Below are positions 28,685 through 37,485 of a stretch of 64,000 nucleotides of DNA, one piece after another (the stretch's first letter is position 1; each line of letters begins with the position of its first letter). The notes below the pieces were generated by a model. The model was given only the letters and a program-made list of their open reading frames with translations. It searched no databases and was not told where the DNA came from. Both the position numbers and the translations under genes were made by a program. The stretch is from Deinococcus sp. KSM4-11 (GTDB lineage Bacteria; Deinococcota; Deinococci; Deinococcales; Deinococcaceae). The DNA is taken from the NCBI RefSeq assembly GCF_004801415.1, contig NZ_SSNX01000010.1, positions 79,215-143,214 of the forward strand, given 5' to 3'.

Positions 28685-28897
28685 ATGGACGCCGCAGAGC
28701 TCGAGCAGTGGCAATCTGCGCTCCCCACCGACCGGGATGAACTGGAGCTTATTCTCGAACAGTTACAGGCGGACTGGATCGAGGCCGAGGCGGCCCTGCT
28801 CGCAGCCATCCAGCACGGCAGTGGAGATATCATTCATCAGGTCATCACCGTTCTCGGCCAGCAGATCAGGATCATCGAGGATCGCCTGCTGTCATAA
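28685..28897 (+). CDS. Small helical protein of receiver cassette (copy 1)
   Basis: This is a 70-aa acidic, leucine-rich, probably all-helical protein (ELEQWQSALPTDRDELELIL, EQLQADWIEAEAALLAAIQH). It is clearly homologous to the product of 39834-40070. In both places it is followed by an Rcp1-like receiver gene (here after 40 bases). No known domain is recognised. Conserved pairing suggests it binds the receiver or acts as its output. Confidence 0.75.
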   Translation: MDAAELEQWQSALPTDRDELELILEQLQADWIEAEAALLAAIQHGSGDIIHQVITVLGQQIRIIEDRLLS

Positions 28898-28925
28898 CCC
28901 TGTTTCCAGGGGGGATCAGGATCAC

Positions 28926-28931
28926 TATCAT
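28926..28931 (+). promoter_or_regulatory. -10 box TATCAT, leaderless start
   Basis: TATCAT ends six bases before ATG 28938, with TTTCCA 18 bases upstream as a possible -35. It supports ATG 28938 and a separate transcript for the receiver. Confidence 0.6.
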
Positions 28932-28937
28932 CGGCGA

Positions 28938-29366
28938 ATGAAGCCCACCTCCCTGCGGGTGCTGCTGGTCGATGACAATCCAGTTGATCTCGAACTGGCG
29001 CACGCCGCATTCAGTGAACAGTCTGAGCATACGCACTTGACCACCCTGGGGAGCGGGGCGGCCACGCTGACGTACCTCCGTGACCCAGCGCACGCGCGTC
29101 CGGACGTCGTACTGCTGGACATCCACATGCCCCTGATGAGCGGCTTCGAGGTGCTGCAGACCATCAAAGGTGATCCAGCCCTGCAGACCATCCCTGTGGT
29201 CATGCTGTCCACGTCGGCCAACCCACTGGATACGGAACTGGCCTACCGACTGTTTGCGAGTTCCTACCTGGTGAAGGAAGCCAGCCTCGATGCCTTCCAG
29301 AACCAGGTGGAGGCCTTCGTGCGGTACTGGGAGCAGTGTAAAGTCGCGCGTCAGGTCGCGGACTGA
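28938..29366 (+). CDS. Rcp1-like response regulator (cassette copy 1)
   Basis: The 142-aa receiver has DDN, phospho-acceptor Asp in VVLLDIHMP, Ser in MLSTS and Lys in YLVKEAS. It ends with the aromatic tail (VEAFVRYWEQ) shared by the other receivers in the window. It has no DNA-binding domain, so it must work by protein contact, plausibly with the small helical protein encoded just before it. It is very similar to the 39387-39812 receiver. Confidence 0.9.
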   Translation: MKPTSLRVLLVDDNPVDLELAHAAFSEQSEHTHLTTLGSGAATLTYLRDPAHARPDVVLLDIHMPLMSGFEVLQTIKGDPALQTIPVVMLSTSANPLDTELAYRLFASSYLVKEASLDAFQNQVEAFVRYWEQCKVARQVAD

Positions 29367-29400
29367 GCAGGCGTCGAGTTCCTCATTGGTTCGAACCCAT

Positions 29401-29431
29401 ACCGCCCCGGCCGATGTCGGGGTGGGGCGGT
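29401..29431. terminator. Bidirectional terminator hairpin
   Basis: ACCGCCCC (29401-29408) pairs with GGGGCGGT (29424-29431). It lies between the end of the receiver gene and the convergent small gene at 29438-29665, so it can serve both. Confidence 0.65.
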
Positions 29432-29437
29432 GTTCTG

Positions 29438-29665
29438 TCAGGAGGAACCTGAACCGTGCCGCAACAGCTCGATGCCGTCTCGGATGCGTCCGACCAACTC
29501 ACGGGGCGGGGCCTCGCTCCACGGCCGGATGTGGTGCGTGACCAGGAATACGAAGGTCTTCCGAGTGATGTCGTCCGTGAAATCTGGCTGGTGAGTGACA
29601 TGGTGGATGAACGTTCGCAGGTGTTGATCATCGAGGACATGGAGTCTGCCTTTGTTTGCGGCCAC
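29438..29665 (-). CDS. Small hypothetical protein downstream of receiver
   Basis: GTG 29665 opens 75 codons of soluble, histidine-rich sequence (LHVLDDQHLRTFIHHVTHQP, later RELVGRIRDGIELLRHG). The same frame is open upstream to the receiver's stop at 29769-29771 with protein-like sequence (RAGRGLEAFHVAANKG) but no ATG, GTG or TTG. The true N-terminus may therefore be longer or lost. Family unknown. Confidence 0.5.
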   Translation of the reverse strand: MAANKGRLHVLDDQHLRTFIHHVTHQPDFTDDITRKTFVFLVTHHIRPWSEAPPRELVGRIRDGIELLRHGSGSS

Positions 29666-29768
29666 GTGGAACGCTTCGAGGCCACGTCCTGCGCGCAGGC
29701 GTTGGCGCAGCGTGACCAGGATGCTCGCCTGGGCGCCCCATCGATGGAAGGCGGCCTGGCCGGCTCAG

Positions 29769-30218
29769 TCAGGCGGGTGCGCGTGGCCCACCCGCTGCCC
29801 TGGGACGTTCACGCGGGAGCTGGCAGCGGCACCAGTAGTGCAGGAAGTCATCCACCTGCTTCAGAAACTCGGGGAAGCTGTGGGCTTTGACCCGGTATGA
29901 ACTGGCGTGCAGGGTATAGGCCAATTTGACATCCATCGGGCTGGCAGACGTCGAGAGCATGACGACGGGAATGTCCTGCAGCATCGGGTCAGACTTCATG
30001 ACCTGCAGGAGCTCCAGCCCGGACATCAAGGGCATGTTGACATCCAGCACCACCACGTCTGGCATGTCGACTGACACGTCGCACAACGTCTCAAGAGCAG
30101 CACGGGCGCTTGTACGCGTCACCAACCGTGCGACCTCCTGGTGCTCAGCGAAGGCAACTTCAGCCAGCTCGATCTCAACGGGATTGTCATCGACGAGCAG
30201 AATTCGAAGTCGTTGCAT
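29769..30218 (-). CDS. Rcp1-like response regulator with extended tail
   Basis: ATG 30218 is preferred over 30236 because TACGGT lies five bases upstream, a leaderless layout. The product is 149 aa: DDN, Asp in VVVLDVNMP, Ser in MLSTS, Lys in YRVKAHS, the shared DDFLHYW tail, then about 20 Arg/Pro/Ala-rich residues not present in the other receivers. Likely partner of a histidine kinase; no output domain. Confidence 0.88.
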   Translation of the reverse strand: MQRLRILLVDDNPVEIELAEVAFAEHQEVARLVTRTSARAALETLCDVSVDMPDVVVLDVNMPLMSGLELLQVMKSDPMLQDIPVVMLSTSASPMDVKLAYTLHASSYRVKAHSFPEFLKQVDDFLHYWCRCQLPRERPRAAGGPRAPA

Positions 30219-30223
30219 AGGAC

Positions 30224-30229
30224 ACCGTA
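30224..30229 (-). promoter_or_regulatory. -10 box TACGGT, leaderless start
   Basis: On the minus strand TACGGT ends five bases before ATG 30218. It decides the start of the receiver gene. Confidence 0.55.
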
Positions 30230-30399
30230 CCTTCATTGTTCTTCACCAGTGCGTTTCCGACTGGCCTGTCTTGGTGTAGCAAAACTGCATTTCCGCGTTG
30301 TTACAGCCCTTGAGAGCGGGTGGGTGTCGCCTCAGGGTTCGAGTGCTGTTTCGAGTTGCGCCGCCTTTGGGCGCTCTCGCCGTATCCAGACACGACCCA

Positions 30400-31011
30400 T
30401 CAGGCTGGGGTCACCTGCAGGATGCGCGGCTGCCAGCTGGTCAGGGCCGCGCCGCGGGCCTCGTGCGGTGCACCGTCCAGCCACACGTCGATATCCTTGC
30501 TGAGCTGCAGGGCCGGCCTCCGGTCATGCACGTCGACCAGATCCGGCGTGGACGGCCGCGTGACGATGGTGCAGGACTCCAGTGGGCCATCCGGAGTCTC
30601 GACGCAGTTCCACAAGCCCGCGACCAGGAGGGGCTTGGCATCCTGGCGGGCGATCCTAACCTTGGTCTTCACACCCGCGCTGCTGGGTCACTCCCAGAAC
30701 CTGGCGATCGGGATCACGTAGCGCTGGGTCTGAAACGCGGTGCGGAACATCGGCTTCTCGTGCACGGTCTCGATCCGGGCGTTGAAGGACGCGAACTTTC
30801 TGGCCTCGCCCAACCCCATGCCGTGCGGCACCAGGCCCCAGCGGCCGAACGCCGCCTCGAAGCGTCCACCAGTCCGGCGCACGATGCGGAGCGGGTCGGT
30901 GGGGCGGATCTCGTGCCGCATGGTCTCCAGCTCCCAGCCCTGACGGCCGAAGACGTCGTTCAGGGTCTCCCAGCCGATCAGGCCGAGGTTATCGTCCGCG
31001 CGTCCGCACAC
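30400..31011 (-). pseudogene. SRAP (YedK/HMCES-like) gene with in-frame stop
   Basis: GTG 31011 gives MCGRADDN, placing the catalytic Cys at position 2 as the family requires; the in-frame ATG 31017 would not. The frame covers the SRAP fold but is split by TGA after ARFWE (near 30690), where the family has a conserved Glu-Trp. Translation resumes with AGVKTKVRIARQD and keeps the active-site His in VDVHDRRPAL. A single TGG-to-TGA change explains it. Family role: covalent shielding of abasic sites in single-stranded DNA. Either a nonsense mutant or a read-through case. Confidence 0.8.
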
Positions 31012-31093
31012 GTCCACCCACCTCCACGCCGGTCTTGCTCATGGCCGCATGGTGACGCAGGAAGATTGCTTCCGCCCGAGGCCACGTGCCGCG

Positions 31094-31255
31094 TTATGTC
31101 CAGAATCGCAGGTAGAACGCGAGGAAGACCAGCACAGTCCCTATGTTGGCCAGCAGGCGCGCCCAGAACTGACCGCGAAAGAACAGCAGATCCATGCCGA
31201 CAATGACCAGTACCATCGCAATAACCAACAGCATCAGTCCCGTCTGGCGTGCCAT
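31094..31255 (-). CDS. Small two-helix membrane protein
   Basis: ATG 31255 has GGGAGGGG upstream. The 53-aa product is almost all membrane: GLMLLVIAMVLVIVGMDLLF, then a short RGQFWAR turn, then LLANIGTVLVFLAFYL. No known family. A different single-helix membrane peptide (41739-41864) lies near the paralogue of the adjacent 90-aa gene. Confidence 0.7.
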   Translation of the reverse strand: MARQTGLMLLVIAMVLVIVGMDLLFFRGQFWARLLANIGTVLVFLAFYLRFWT

Positions 31256-31340
31256 TGCCCCTCCCGTGGCGAGCGTCGCGCTCGCCCGCACCTACACTGT
31301 TTACCTCTCGGATGGGGTGGACATGAACCGCTCCAGAGGG

Positions 31341-31613
31341 TTATCCCGCTTCGTCCAGTTCCATCCAGGCCAGCGAGGAGAACGCTTCGGCGATCTGGGG
31401 CCGCAGATCCCGTTGGGCGAAGCGCTGGAGATCCCTGGGCCAGTATCCGACGTACATCGGCATGGGAGACCGGAGCGGGACGCTGCTCATCCTCAGCAGC
31501 AGGCTCGCGCCGTAGTCCTCTCCCAGGCACCGGCGCAGCTCAGTGAGCGCGGCTGGCACCACATCCCAGTCTGCGGGCACCAGCAGCAGCAGCACTGGGC
31601 GCGCTTCGTCCAT
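31341..31613 (-). CDS. Small protein family A (copy 1)
   Basis: This 90-aa protein (LLLLVPADWDVVPAALTELR, RCLGEDYGASLLLR, SPMPMYVGYWPRDLQ) is a clear homologue of the product of 42146-42403, which shares P-x-DWDVVP-ALxELRR, the YGA segment, the PMP-Y region and an ending WxxLxxxG. No recognised domain. Cytosolic. Confidence 0.7.
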   Translation of the reverse strand: MDEARPVLLLLVPADWDVVPAALTELRRCLGEDYGASLLLRMSSVPLRSPMPMYVGYWPRDLQRFAQRDLRPQIAEAFSSLAWMELDEAG

Positions 31614-31743
31614 ACCAGGAATCTGGGACTGCCAGGATGGGTGGACTCTGCCGGATTGACCTGGAGCCCGCCAGCTTCAGCTGTGAACCGGACGCACCCC
31701 ATTCAGGGGAGAACAGCATGATGGGATGCCCCGATCCGCCACT

Positions 31744-32433
31744 TCAGCCATTGACCTCCACTGAGCGCTCGGGGGTCAACTGTGTCCACTGGCCTTCGGA
31801 GATCACTTCAACCGTACCGTTCGCCACCTGGATGGCCGTCTGGTCGTCAATGACATAGCAGGGCCCTGGCATCCCGGCTGCCCACCGCTCCGCCGCCGGC
31901 AGGGTATTCCCCGGCATCATCGCGTGATCCAGGTGCGGGAAGATCGAAAAGTCAATCACCCCCAGCGTGCGGTCATCCCGCGCCGACGGCCAGTGGACAA
32001 AGTCCTCACCGATCCGCGGCGTCATCACCATGCTCCCGGCACTCACTCCCACCCACACGGTCTCGGACAGCGATGGCAGGAGGTCCGCCAGCCCGGATTC
32101 CTGCATCCAGTGGCACAGGAACGTGGCGTCGCCCCCATCCACCAGCAGGACGTCGGCGTCCTGAACCCACGGCACCCACCGCTCCCGGCTGAGGCTCGGC
32201 AGCGCGGTGAGTTCGAGCACGCCCACCGACTTCCAGCCCAGGCCGCTCATGGTCGCTGGGGTCTGGTCGGTGATGAAGCGCCGGATCGAGGCTGGCCCAC
32301 ACATCGGGTGGCCCCACTGCGCGGTTGGAATACACAGGGCTGTGGACTCCGTGATCGGTTTGCCGAGCAGGCTGGTCAGGGCGCCCTTGATGCTCGGGTT
32401 GGTGATGCCGCCGGAGGTGAGCAGTAGTTTCAC
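31744..32433 (-). CDS. Peptidase E (S51) family protein
   Basis: GTG 32433 is chosen over ATG 32463 because AAGGAGAG stands at the right spacing. The 229-aa product begins KLLLTSGGITNPSI and has the nucleophile elbow VGVSAGSM (Ser), the VDGGDATFLC substrate strand and IFPHLDHAMMPG with a candidate His. Family role: cytosolic aspartyl dipeptidase or related cyanophycinase-like hydrolase. The exact substrate is unknown. Confidence 0.82.
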   Translation of the reverse strand: MKLLLTSGGITNPSIKGALTSLLGKPITESTALCIPTAQWGHPMCGPASIRRFITDQTPATMSGLGWKSVGVLELTALPSLSRERWVPWVQDADVLLVDGGDATFLCHWMQESGLADLLPSLSETVWVGVSAGSMVMTPRIGEDFVHWPSARDDRTLGVIDFSIFPHLDHAMMPGNTLPAAERWAAGMPGPCYVIDDQTAIQVANGTVEVISEGQWTQLTPERSVEVNG

Positions 32434-32494
32434 GGGTTCTCTCCTTGATACGAATTCGACCACTTGGAGCTCAGAACAGTGCTTGGCAGCGCGG

Positions 32495-32805
32495 TCAAGC
32501 CTGCAGGTCGTCTTCGGGATCGATGTCTGCCAGGATCTCGCCCATCGCCTCGCCGATCATTTCCTGCAGGGGTTTGACCTCGTCTTGTCGGGCGTCCACC
32601 CCTCGAACTGGACGTCTGGGCGCCGCGTCACGACGACCCGGACATCAGCGTCACTAAGGGCCGGGGACATGGCGTTGGTGAGCCTAGCCTGGAGGAATGT
32701 GCCGAGCTTGTCGGCGTTCCACTCGCTCAGGCGACTGGTATTCCTGCCGGTCTTCACCTTGATGGGTGTAAGTGGCACGAAACGGAAGGCCGGTGTTTTG
32801 TTCAT
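32495..32805 (-). pseudogene. Small conserved protein B, frameshifted
   Basis: From ATG 32805 the frame reads KTPAFRFVPLTPIKVKTGRN, then VRVVVTRRPDVQFEGWTP. It then shifts near 32585 to VKPLQEMIGEAMGEILADID and ends at 32495. The span is 311 nt, consistent with one missing base. Remnants of the same family (EGWTP...GE..., IG(D/E)AMSEIMAD) lie at 53829-53975 and 46999-47110. Function unknown. Confidence 0.65.
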
Positions 32806-32865
32806 GGCGTAATTGTGGCACAAGGATTGATGGGGTGTGGGCGCACGTTAACGCTCTTCCCAGTC

Positions 32866-33264
32866 TCAGGCGGCGCCTGAGTCCTTCACATGGATCAGCA
32901 TCCCGCTCTGCGCCTCGGGGGCCGTGCAGAACCCGGAGTTGACCGCGTCCAGCATGCCGAAGAACTGCCGCTGGTGGGCACGCTCCACGCGGGAGTCCTG
33001 GCCATCGGGCAGGGGCGTGAGCACGACCGTCCTGCGCAGGGGCTCGTAGTCGTCCCGCAGGCCGATCAGCCGGGAGGCGGAGAGGTTCACCGGTTGCCCG
33101 TGCCAGTCGTCGAGGTGCCAGACCTCGTCGTGCTCGAGGAGGTGGAAGGCATCCGGCAGGCGGTCGATGCTGCCGCCGCCGAAGTGCCGCGCACTGGTGA
33201 ACGGGTCGCCGCTGTCCAGGCTGACGGTCTGGCCGTCCAGCTTGATCACGAGGATGACGCTCAT
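32866..33264 (-). CDS. Hypothetical protein, last gene of small operon
   Basis: This 132-aa soluble protein (VIKLDGQTVSLDSGDPF, later HLDDWHGQPVNLSASRLIGL) is not recognised. Its ATG overlaps the stop of the 51-aa gene (ATGA), so it is translationally coupled. Confidence 0.7.
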   Translation of the reverse strand: MSVILVIKLDGQTVSLDSGDPFTSARHFGGGSIDRLPDAFHLLEHDEVWHLDDWHGQPVNLSASRLIGLRDDYEPLRRTVVLTPLPDGQDSRVERAHQRQFFGMLDAVNSGFCTAPEAQSGMLIHVKDSGAA

Positions 33265-33416
33265 GCGGACACCTGCTCTTCCAGTGCCTGGGCTTGGGCG
33301 TCCTCGCGGAACCAGCTGATGCCCAATCCGACCTGCTCGCCCCGGTACACGGCGTCCACCTCATACCGACCTTCCTCGTCCCGGTGGACGTGCAGTTGCA
33401 CTTCATCGCCGTTCAC
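33261..33416 (-). CDS. 51-aa hypothetical protein
   Basis: GTG 33416 overlaps the stop of the preceding gene, and its own stop overlaps the next start. The product (VQLHVHRDEEGRYEVDAVYR, GEQVGLGISWFREDAQA) is charged and soluble. Middle gene of a three-gene coupled unit. Confidence 0.65.
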   Translation of the reverse strand: MNGDEVQLHVHRDEEGRYEVDAVYRGEQVGLGISWFREDAQAQALEEQVSA

Positions 33417-33805
33417 GCGCGGCTCCCGGCGTACTGGGCGGTCTGCAGGCGAGCGCGGGCGGTGTCCAGCTGGGCCAGGGCGGGCGGGGTGGGTTCCGGA
33501 TCCAGCAGGGCGTGCGGATCGATGTCCACCTGGAAGGTCATGTGGCAGGCGCCGATGCCCTCTACCAGTCGGGAGACCATGGGGCCGGTGCGGTTTGTTT
33601 TCCGGATAGGCGTGCCCTCGGCGATGTACTGTGCGGCGTCCACCAGGGCTTCCTCGAAGCTGTAGGAGGTGCGGTGGCATTCGGTGCTGTCGAACCAGTA
33701 GGTGATCAGGGTGCTGCACTCGCGCAGGCTGACCGTGACGGGTGAAGCAGCAAATCCTGCAGATGATCGACCCCAGCCGAACCACCGACCCCATGCGGTA
33801 TCCAT
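33413..33805 (-). CDS. Hypothetical protein, first gene of small operon
   Basis: The frame from ATG 33805 gives 130 aa. The convincing part begins near VSLRECSTLITYWFDSTE and runs through SRLVEGIGACHMTFQVDIDP to the end. The first 20 or so residues look non-coding, so the true start is uncertain or the 5' end has been lost. It overlaps the 51-aa gene. Family unknown. Confidence 0.6.
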   Translation of the reverse strand: MDTAWGRWFGWGRSSAGFAASPVTVSLRECSTLITYWFDSTECHRTSYSFEEALVDAAQYIAEGTPIRKTNRTGPMVSRLVEGIGACHMTFQVDIDPHALLDPEPTPPALAQLDTARARLQTAQYAGSRA

Positions 33806-34144
33806 GGTTGTTGAGCTTGGGTGCTACCCTCGCCGTCACCACCTCTCCGGTCGGACAGGCCCTGATGAACGCGACGGACACCGCCGTGTGCAGGGTTGAG
33901 AAGCGTTGCGTTTCGCTTGGGTCAGCCTGGGGTCTTCTAGGGTGAAATTCCCGGTTTTGAGTGCTGCTTGAAGACATTTTCAAGACATCGATCGAATCGA
34001 TTGTCAACACCTTGATACAACTGCTGCCCTGACTAAAGCAAACAGGCAGCCATTTAGAAAATAGGGGCGATGTATTAAGAAGGTGATTTTTTATATTGTC
34101 GAATAGTAAGTGGTGCATTAATATCGCTTCATGGTCTCCCGATA
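33806..34144. other. Intergenic, AT-rich toward 34145
   Basis: No gene. The last 130 bases are markedly AT-rich for this window (for example GATTTTTTATATTG) and probably hold the promoter for the LOV-HD-GYP gene. Confidence 0.4.
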
Positions 34145-37138
34145 GTGAACGTACCCCTGCAGGGAGTGGACGCGGCCCTTCTCAGCCGCGTCCTGGATGC
34201 CAGCGTCAGTGGTGCTGTACTCGCCGATGCCCGTCAGGACGACGTCCCCCTGATCTACGTCAACCCAACCTTTGAACACCTGACCGGGTACAGTGCCGCC
34301 GAGGTCATCGGGCGTAACTGCCGCTTCCTGCAGGGTGAAGATCGTGATCAGTCCGCCCGGCATGACTTGCGCCACGCCATCGCCACCGGGCAGCCTGTCA
34401 CCGCCATCCTGCGGAACTACCGCAAGGACGGGTCGCTCTTCCTGTGCGAGGTCACCCTGAGTGCCCTGCGCGACGAGGACGGGCAGGTGACGCACGTCAT
34501 GGGGTTCCAGCACGACGTCACGGCGCGGGAGGCGGCGCGCTGGGAGGCCTCACAGGCGAGCCAGCGGTTGCTGGCCACCCTGAACAACCTGCCAGACCCG
34601 TTTATCTCGTGCGACCGGAACCGAACCGTGACCTATGCCAATGCAGCCGCGGCGGCCAGATTCGGGCACCCGCCCAGTGAGATCATCGGTCAGCCGTTGG
34701 CCGTCCTCAGCCCGGACGCCGTCCTCACCCCGACCAGCCAGGCCGCGGCGCGGGTGCTGGAGACCGGCGTGACCGAGCACATCAGCATGCACTCCGATCT
34801 CCTCGACCTGGATCTGGAGGCCACGGCGTACGCCATCAATGACGGCGTGGCCGTCCTGATGCGCGACGTCACCGCTGAGCGCCATGCTCTGCAGGAAGCC
34901 CGGGAAAGCCAGGAGCGCTTCGCAAAGGTCTTCGCGGCCAGTCCGCTCGCCATTGCGGTCACCCGCCTCCGCGACGGGCAGTTCATCGAGGTCAATCCCG
35001 CGTTCTCGCACCTCAGCGGGTACACGCGGGAGGAGGTGATCGGCCGCACCTCCACAGACCTGCAATTGTGGCCGGAGCCCGGCGAGCGCACCGAACTGGT
35101 GAGTGTTCTACAGCAACGTGGAGCGTTGATCGACCGCGAGATGGTGTTCCGGGTGAAATCTGGGGAGCTGCGCGACACTGTTACCACCATCTTGCCGATC
35201 ACGCTGGCGCGTGAGGAGTGCATGCTCAGTATGGTGCGCGACGTGAGCCAGGAACGCCGCGCCCAGCGGCAGCTGGAGGCCAGCGAGCAGGCTGCCCGCC
35301 ACGCGGCCGCGGAACTCCAGCGCACCCTGGATCAGTCCCCCGATATGATCGTCTCCGTGGACGCGCAGGGCCGCTTCCTGGGAGTCAGTGCTGCATCGGA
35401 GCGGCTGCTGGGCTACCCGCCACACGTCATGTCCGGTCGGCCATACCTTGATTTCGTTCACCCTGATGACCGGCCCCGGACAGTGCAGGTCGTGACTCAT
35501 CCCGACACGCTTGGAGAGAACGGCATCTTTCAGAACCGCTACGTCCACCGTGACGGCTCACTGGTGTGGTTGGAGTGGAGTTCCGTGCAGTTGCTCGATG
35601 GCGTGGTCTACGGCGTCGCGCGCGACATCACCGCCCGACGGGCAGCAGATGAGGCCCAAGCCTTCCTGGCGGCCATCGTCCAGGCCAGCCCAGACGCCAT
35701 CATTGGCCTCTCGCTCGACAGCATCATCCAGTCGTGGAACGGCGGCGCCGAGCGCATGTACGGCTATGCGGCCACCGAGATGATCGGGCAGCGCATCACC
35801 GCGATCGTGCCCCTGGAACTGGCGGAGGAACAACGCGCCCTCCTGGCCCGCGCGGCCCAGGGCGAATACTCGCCGTCGATTGAGACCACCCGGCTGTCGC
35901 GGGAGGGGCGTGGTATCCCCGTGCAGCTGAGCATCGCGCCGATCTTCGACAGTGAGGGTACCGTCGTGGGCGTGTCGAAGATCGCGCACGACATCTCTGG
36001 GCGCCGGGAAGCGGAGCGGCAGATCCAGCAGCTCAACATCACCCTGCAGCGCAAACTCGAGCACCTGACCGGCCTGCACAAGATCGACGCGGCGATCACG
36101 TCCAGTCCCGACCTCTACATGACGCTGGGCGTTGTGCTGGACGAGGTCGTGGCCCAGGTGGAGGTGGACGCCGCCACGGTACAACTGCTCGACACGCATG
36201 CCATGACCCTGACCTATGCCGCCACACGCGGCTTCACAGCGCCCCTACCCCAGGAGCCGGCGACGCGGCTCGGCCAGGGTCTCTCCGGCCGGGTGGCCCT
36301 GACCCGCGAGCCGGTGATCGTCAACGACCTGCGCGCTGCAGCACTTCCCGCCATCCGACAGGCCTGGGCAGACCGTGAAGGCTTCTGTGCGTACGCGGCC
36401 GTGCCACTGAGCGCCAAGGGCAAAAGCCTTGGGGTTCTTGGAGTCTTCCGTCGTCAGCCATTTGATGAGGCCACGGACTGGCTCGCGACGCTGCAGATCC
36501 TCGCGGGACAGGCGGCCATCGCTGTTGAGAACACGCAATTGTTCCTGGGCCTCGAACGCAGCAACCTGGAACTGGGTCTCGCGTACCAGGAGACCATTGA
36601 GGGTTGGGCGCGCGCCCTGGATCTGCGTGACAAGGAGACGGAAGGGCACTCCCGGCGGGTCACCGAGATGACCGTCAGGCTATGCCGCGCCCTGGGGGTG
36701 GCGGGCGTGGATCTGGTGCATGTCCAGCGCGGCGCGCTGCTGCACGACATCGGGAAGATGGGCATCGCGGACGCGATCCTGCTCAAACCGGGGCCGTTGA
36801 CCGAAGAGGAATGGGTGGAGATGCGGAAGCACCCCGGGTACGCGGTGGAGCTCCTGTCCCCGATTCGCTTCCTGCACCCGGCGATGGACATTCCTCAGTA
36901 TCACCATGAGAAATGGGACGGCAGCGGGTATCCACATGGCCTGCGGGAAACGGCGATTCCGCTGACAGCGCGGGCGTTCGCGATCGTGGATGTCTACGAC
37001 GCGTTGACCAATGATCGCCCGTACCGGCAGGCGTGGAGCCGCACGCGCGCCTTGACGCACCTGCAGGATCAGGCGGGCCGTCACTTCGACCCCGAGATCA
37101 TTCGCACCTTCACAGCCATGATGCAGGTGGACGGCTGA
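34145..37138 (+). CDS. LOV-PAS-GAF-HD-GYP c-di-GMP phosphodiesterase
   Basis: The 997-aa protein starts at GTG 34145. Domains: LOV (about 15-130), four further PAS (about 140-245, 255-385, 395-500, 515-635), GAF (about 650-795) and HD-GYP (about 810-995). LOV has GRNCRFLQG with the flavin-adduct Cys and NYRKDGSLF, but the second flavin-contacting Asn (FYNEL in the paralogue) is Cys (FLCEV). The HD-GYP core is complete: LLHDIGKMGI, KHPGYAVELLSP, HHEKWDGSGYP. Expected role: blue-light- and redox-tuned hydrolysis of c-di-GMP in the cytosol. No membrane segments. Paralogue of the frameshifted 3004-5993 gene. Confidence 0.9.
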   Translation: MNVPLQGVDAALLSRVLDASVSGAVLADARQDDVPLIYVNPTFEHLTGYSAAEVIGRNCRFLQGEDRDQSARHDLRHAIATGQPVTAILRNYRKDGSLFLCEVTLSALRDEDGQVTHVMGFQHDVTAREAARWEASQASQRLLATLNNLPDPFISCDRNRTVTYANAAAAARFGHPPSEIIGQPLAVLSPDAVLTPTSQAAARVLETGVTEHISMHSDLLDLDLEATAYAINDGVAVLMRDVTAERHALQEARESQERFAKVFAASPLAIAVTRLRDGQFIEVNPAFSHLSGYTREEVIGRTSTDLQLWPEPGERTELVSVLQQRGALIDREMVFRVKSGELRDTVTTILPITLAREECMLSMVRDVSQERRAQRQLEASEQAARHAAAELQRTLDQSPDMIVSVDAQGRFLGVSAASERLLGYPPHVMSGRPYLDFVHPDDRPRTVQVVTHPDTLGENGIFQNRYVHRDGSLVWLEWSSVQLLDGVVYGVARDITARRAADEAQAFLAAIVQASPDAIIGLSLDSIIQSWNGGAERMYGYAATEMIGQRITAIVPLELAEEQRALLARAAQGEYSPSIETTRLSREGRGIPVQLSIAPIFDSEGTVVGVSKIAHDISGRREAERQIQQLNITLQRKLEHLTGLHKIDAAITSSPDLYMTLGVVLDEVVAQVEVDAATVQLLDTHAMTLTYAATRGFTAPLPQEPATRLGQGLSGRVALTREPVIVNDLRAAALPAIRQAWADREGFCAYAAVPLSAKGKSLGVLGVFRRQPFDEATDWLATLQILAGQAAIAVENTQLFLGLERSNLELGLAYQETIEGWARALDLRDKETEGHSRRVTEMTVRLCRALGVAGVDLVHVQRGALLHDIGKMGIADAILLKPGPLTEEEWVEMRKHPGYAVELLSPIRFLHPAMDIPQYHHEKWDGSGYPHGLRETAIPLTARAFAIVDVYDALTNDRPYRQAWSRTRALTHLQDQAGRHFDPEIIRTFTAMMQVDG

Positions 37139-37485
37139 TTACGCTGCTGAGCCAGCCACGGTCACGACCCTTGTAGGCTCGTCAGTCGCTGGCGTCGGAG
37201 TGGGCGTTTACTCGGCGGTTTCGGGGCAGGGCCAGCGAGCGCTCAGGGCTAGACGTAAATCCTACAGTCAGCAGTCAGTACGTTCCACCTAGGGCGATCT
37301 GTTCAGTGCGGCCTGCGGGATCGGGAGCGTAGCAACCTCTGGGTGAACGCGGCCGGGAAAGAAGATGCTCGTGTCCTTTCCTGGAAGCGAGCACTGCACA
37401 TCCTGGGGTGTCAGTCGAACATGGTCAGGTGATCGACGAGCTCGACTTGTGACGGAGCTGACGCAGTGGGTTCAGCCTGTCGACC
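37139..37485. other. Intergenic, no feature recognised
   Basis: No protein-like frame, hairpin or repeat of note. It separates the plus-strand LOV-HD-GYP gene from a convergent receiver gene. Confidence 0.4.
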
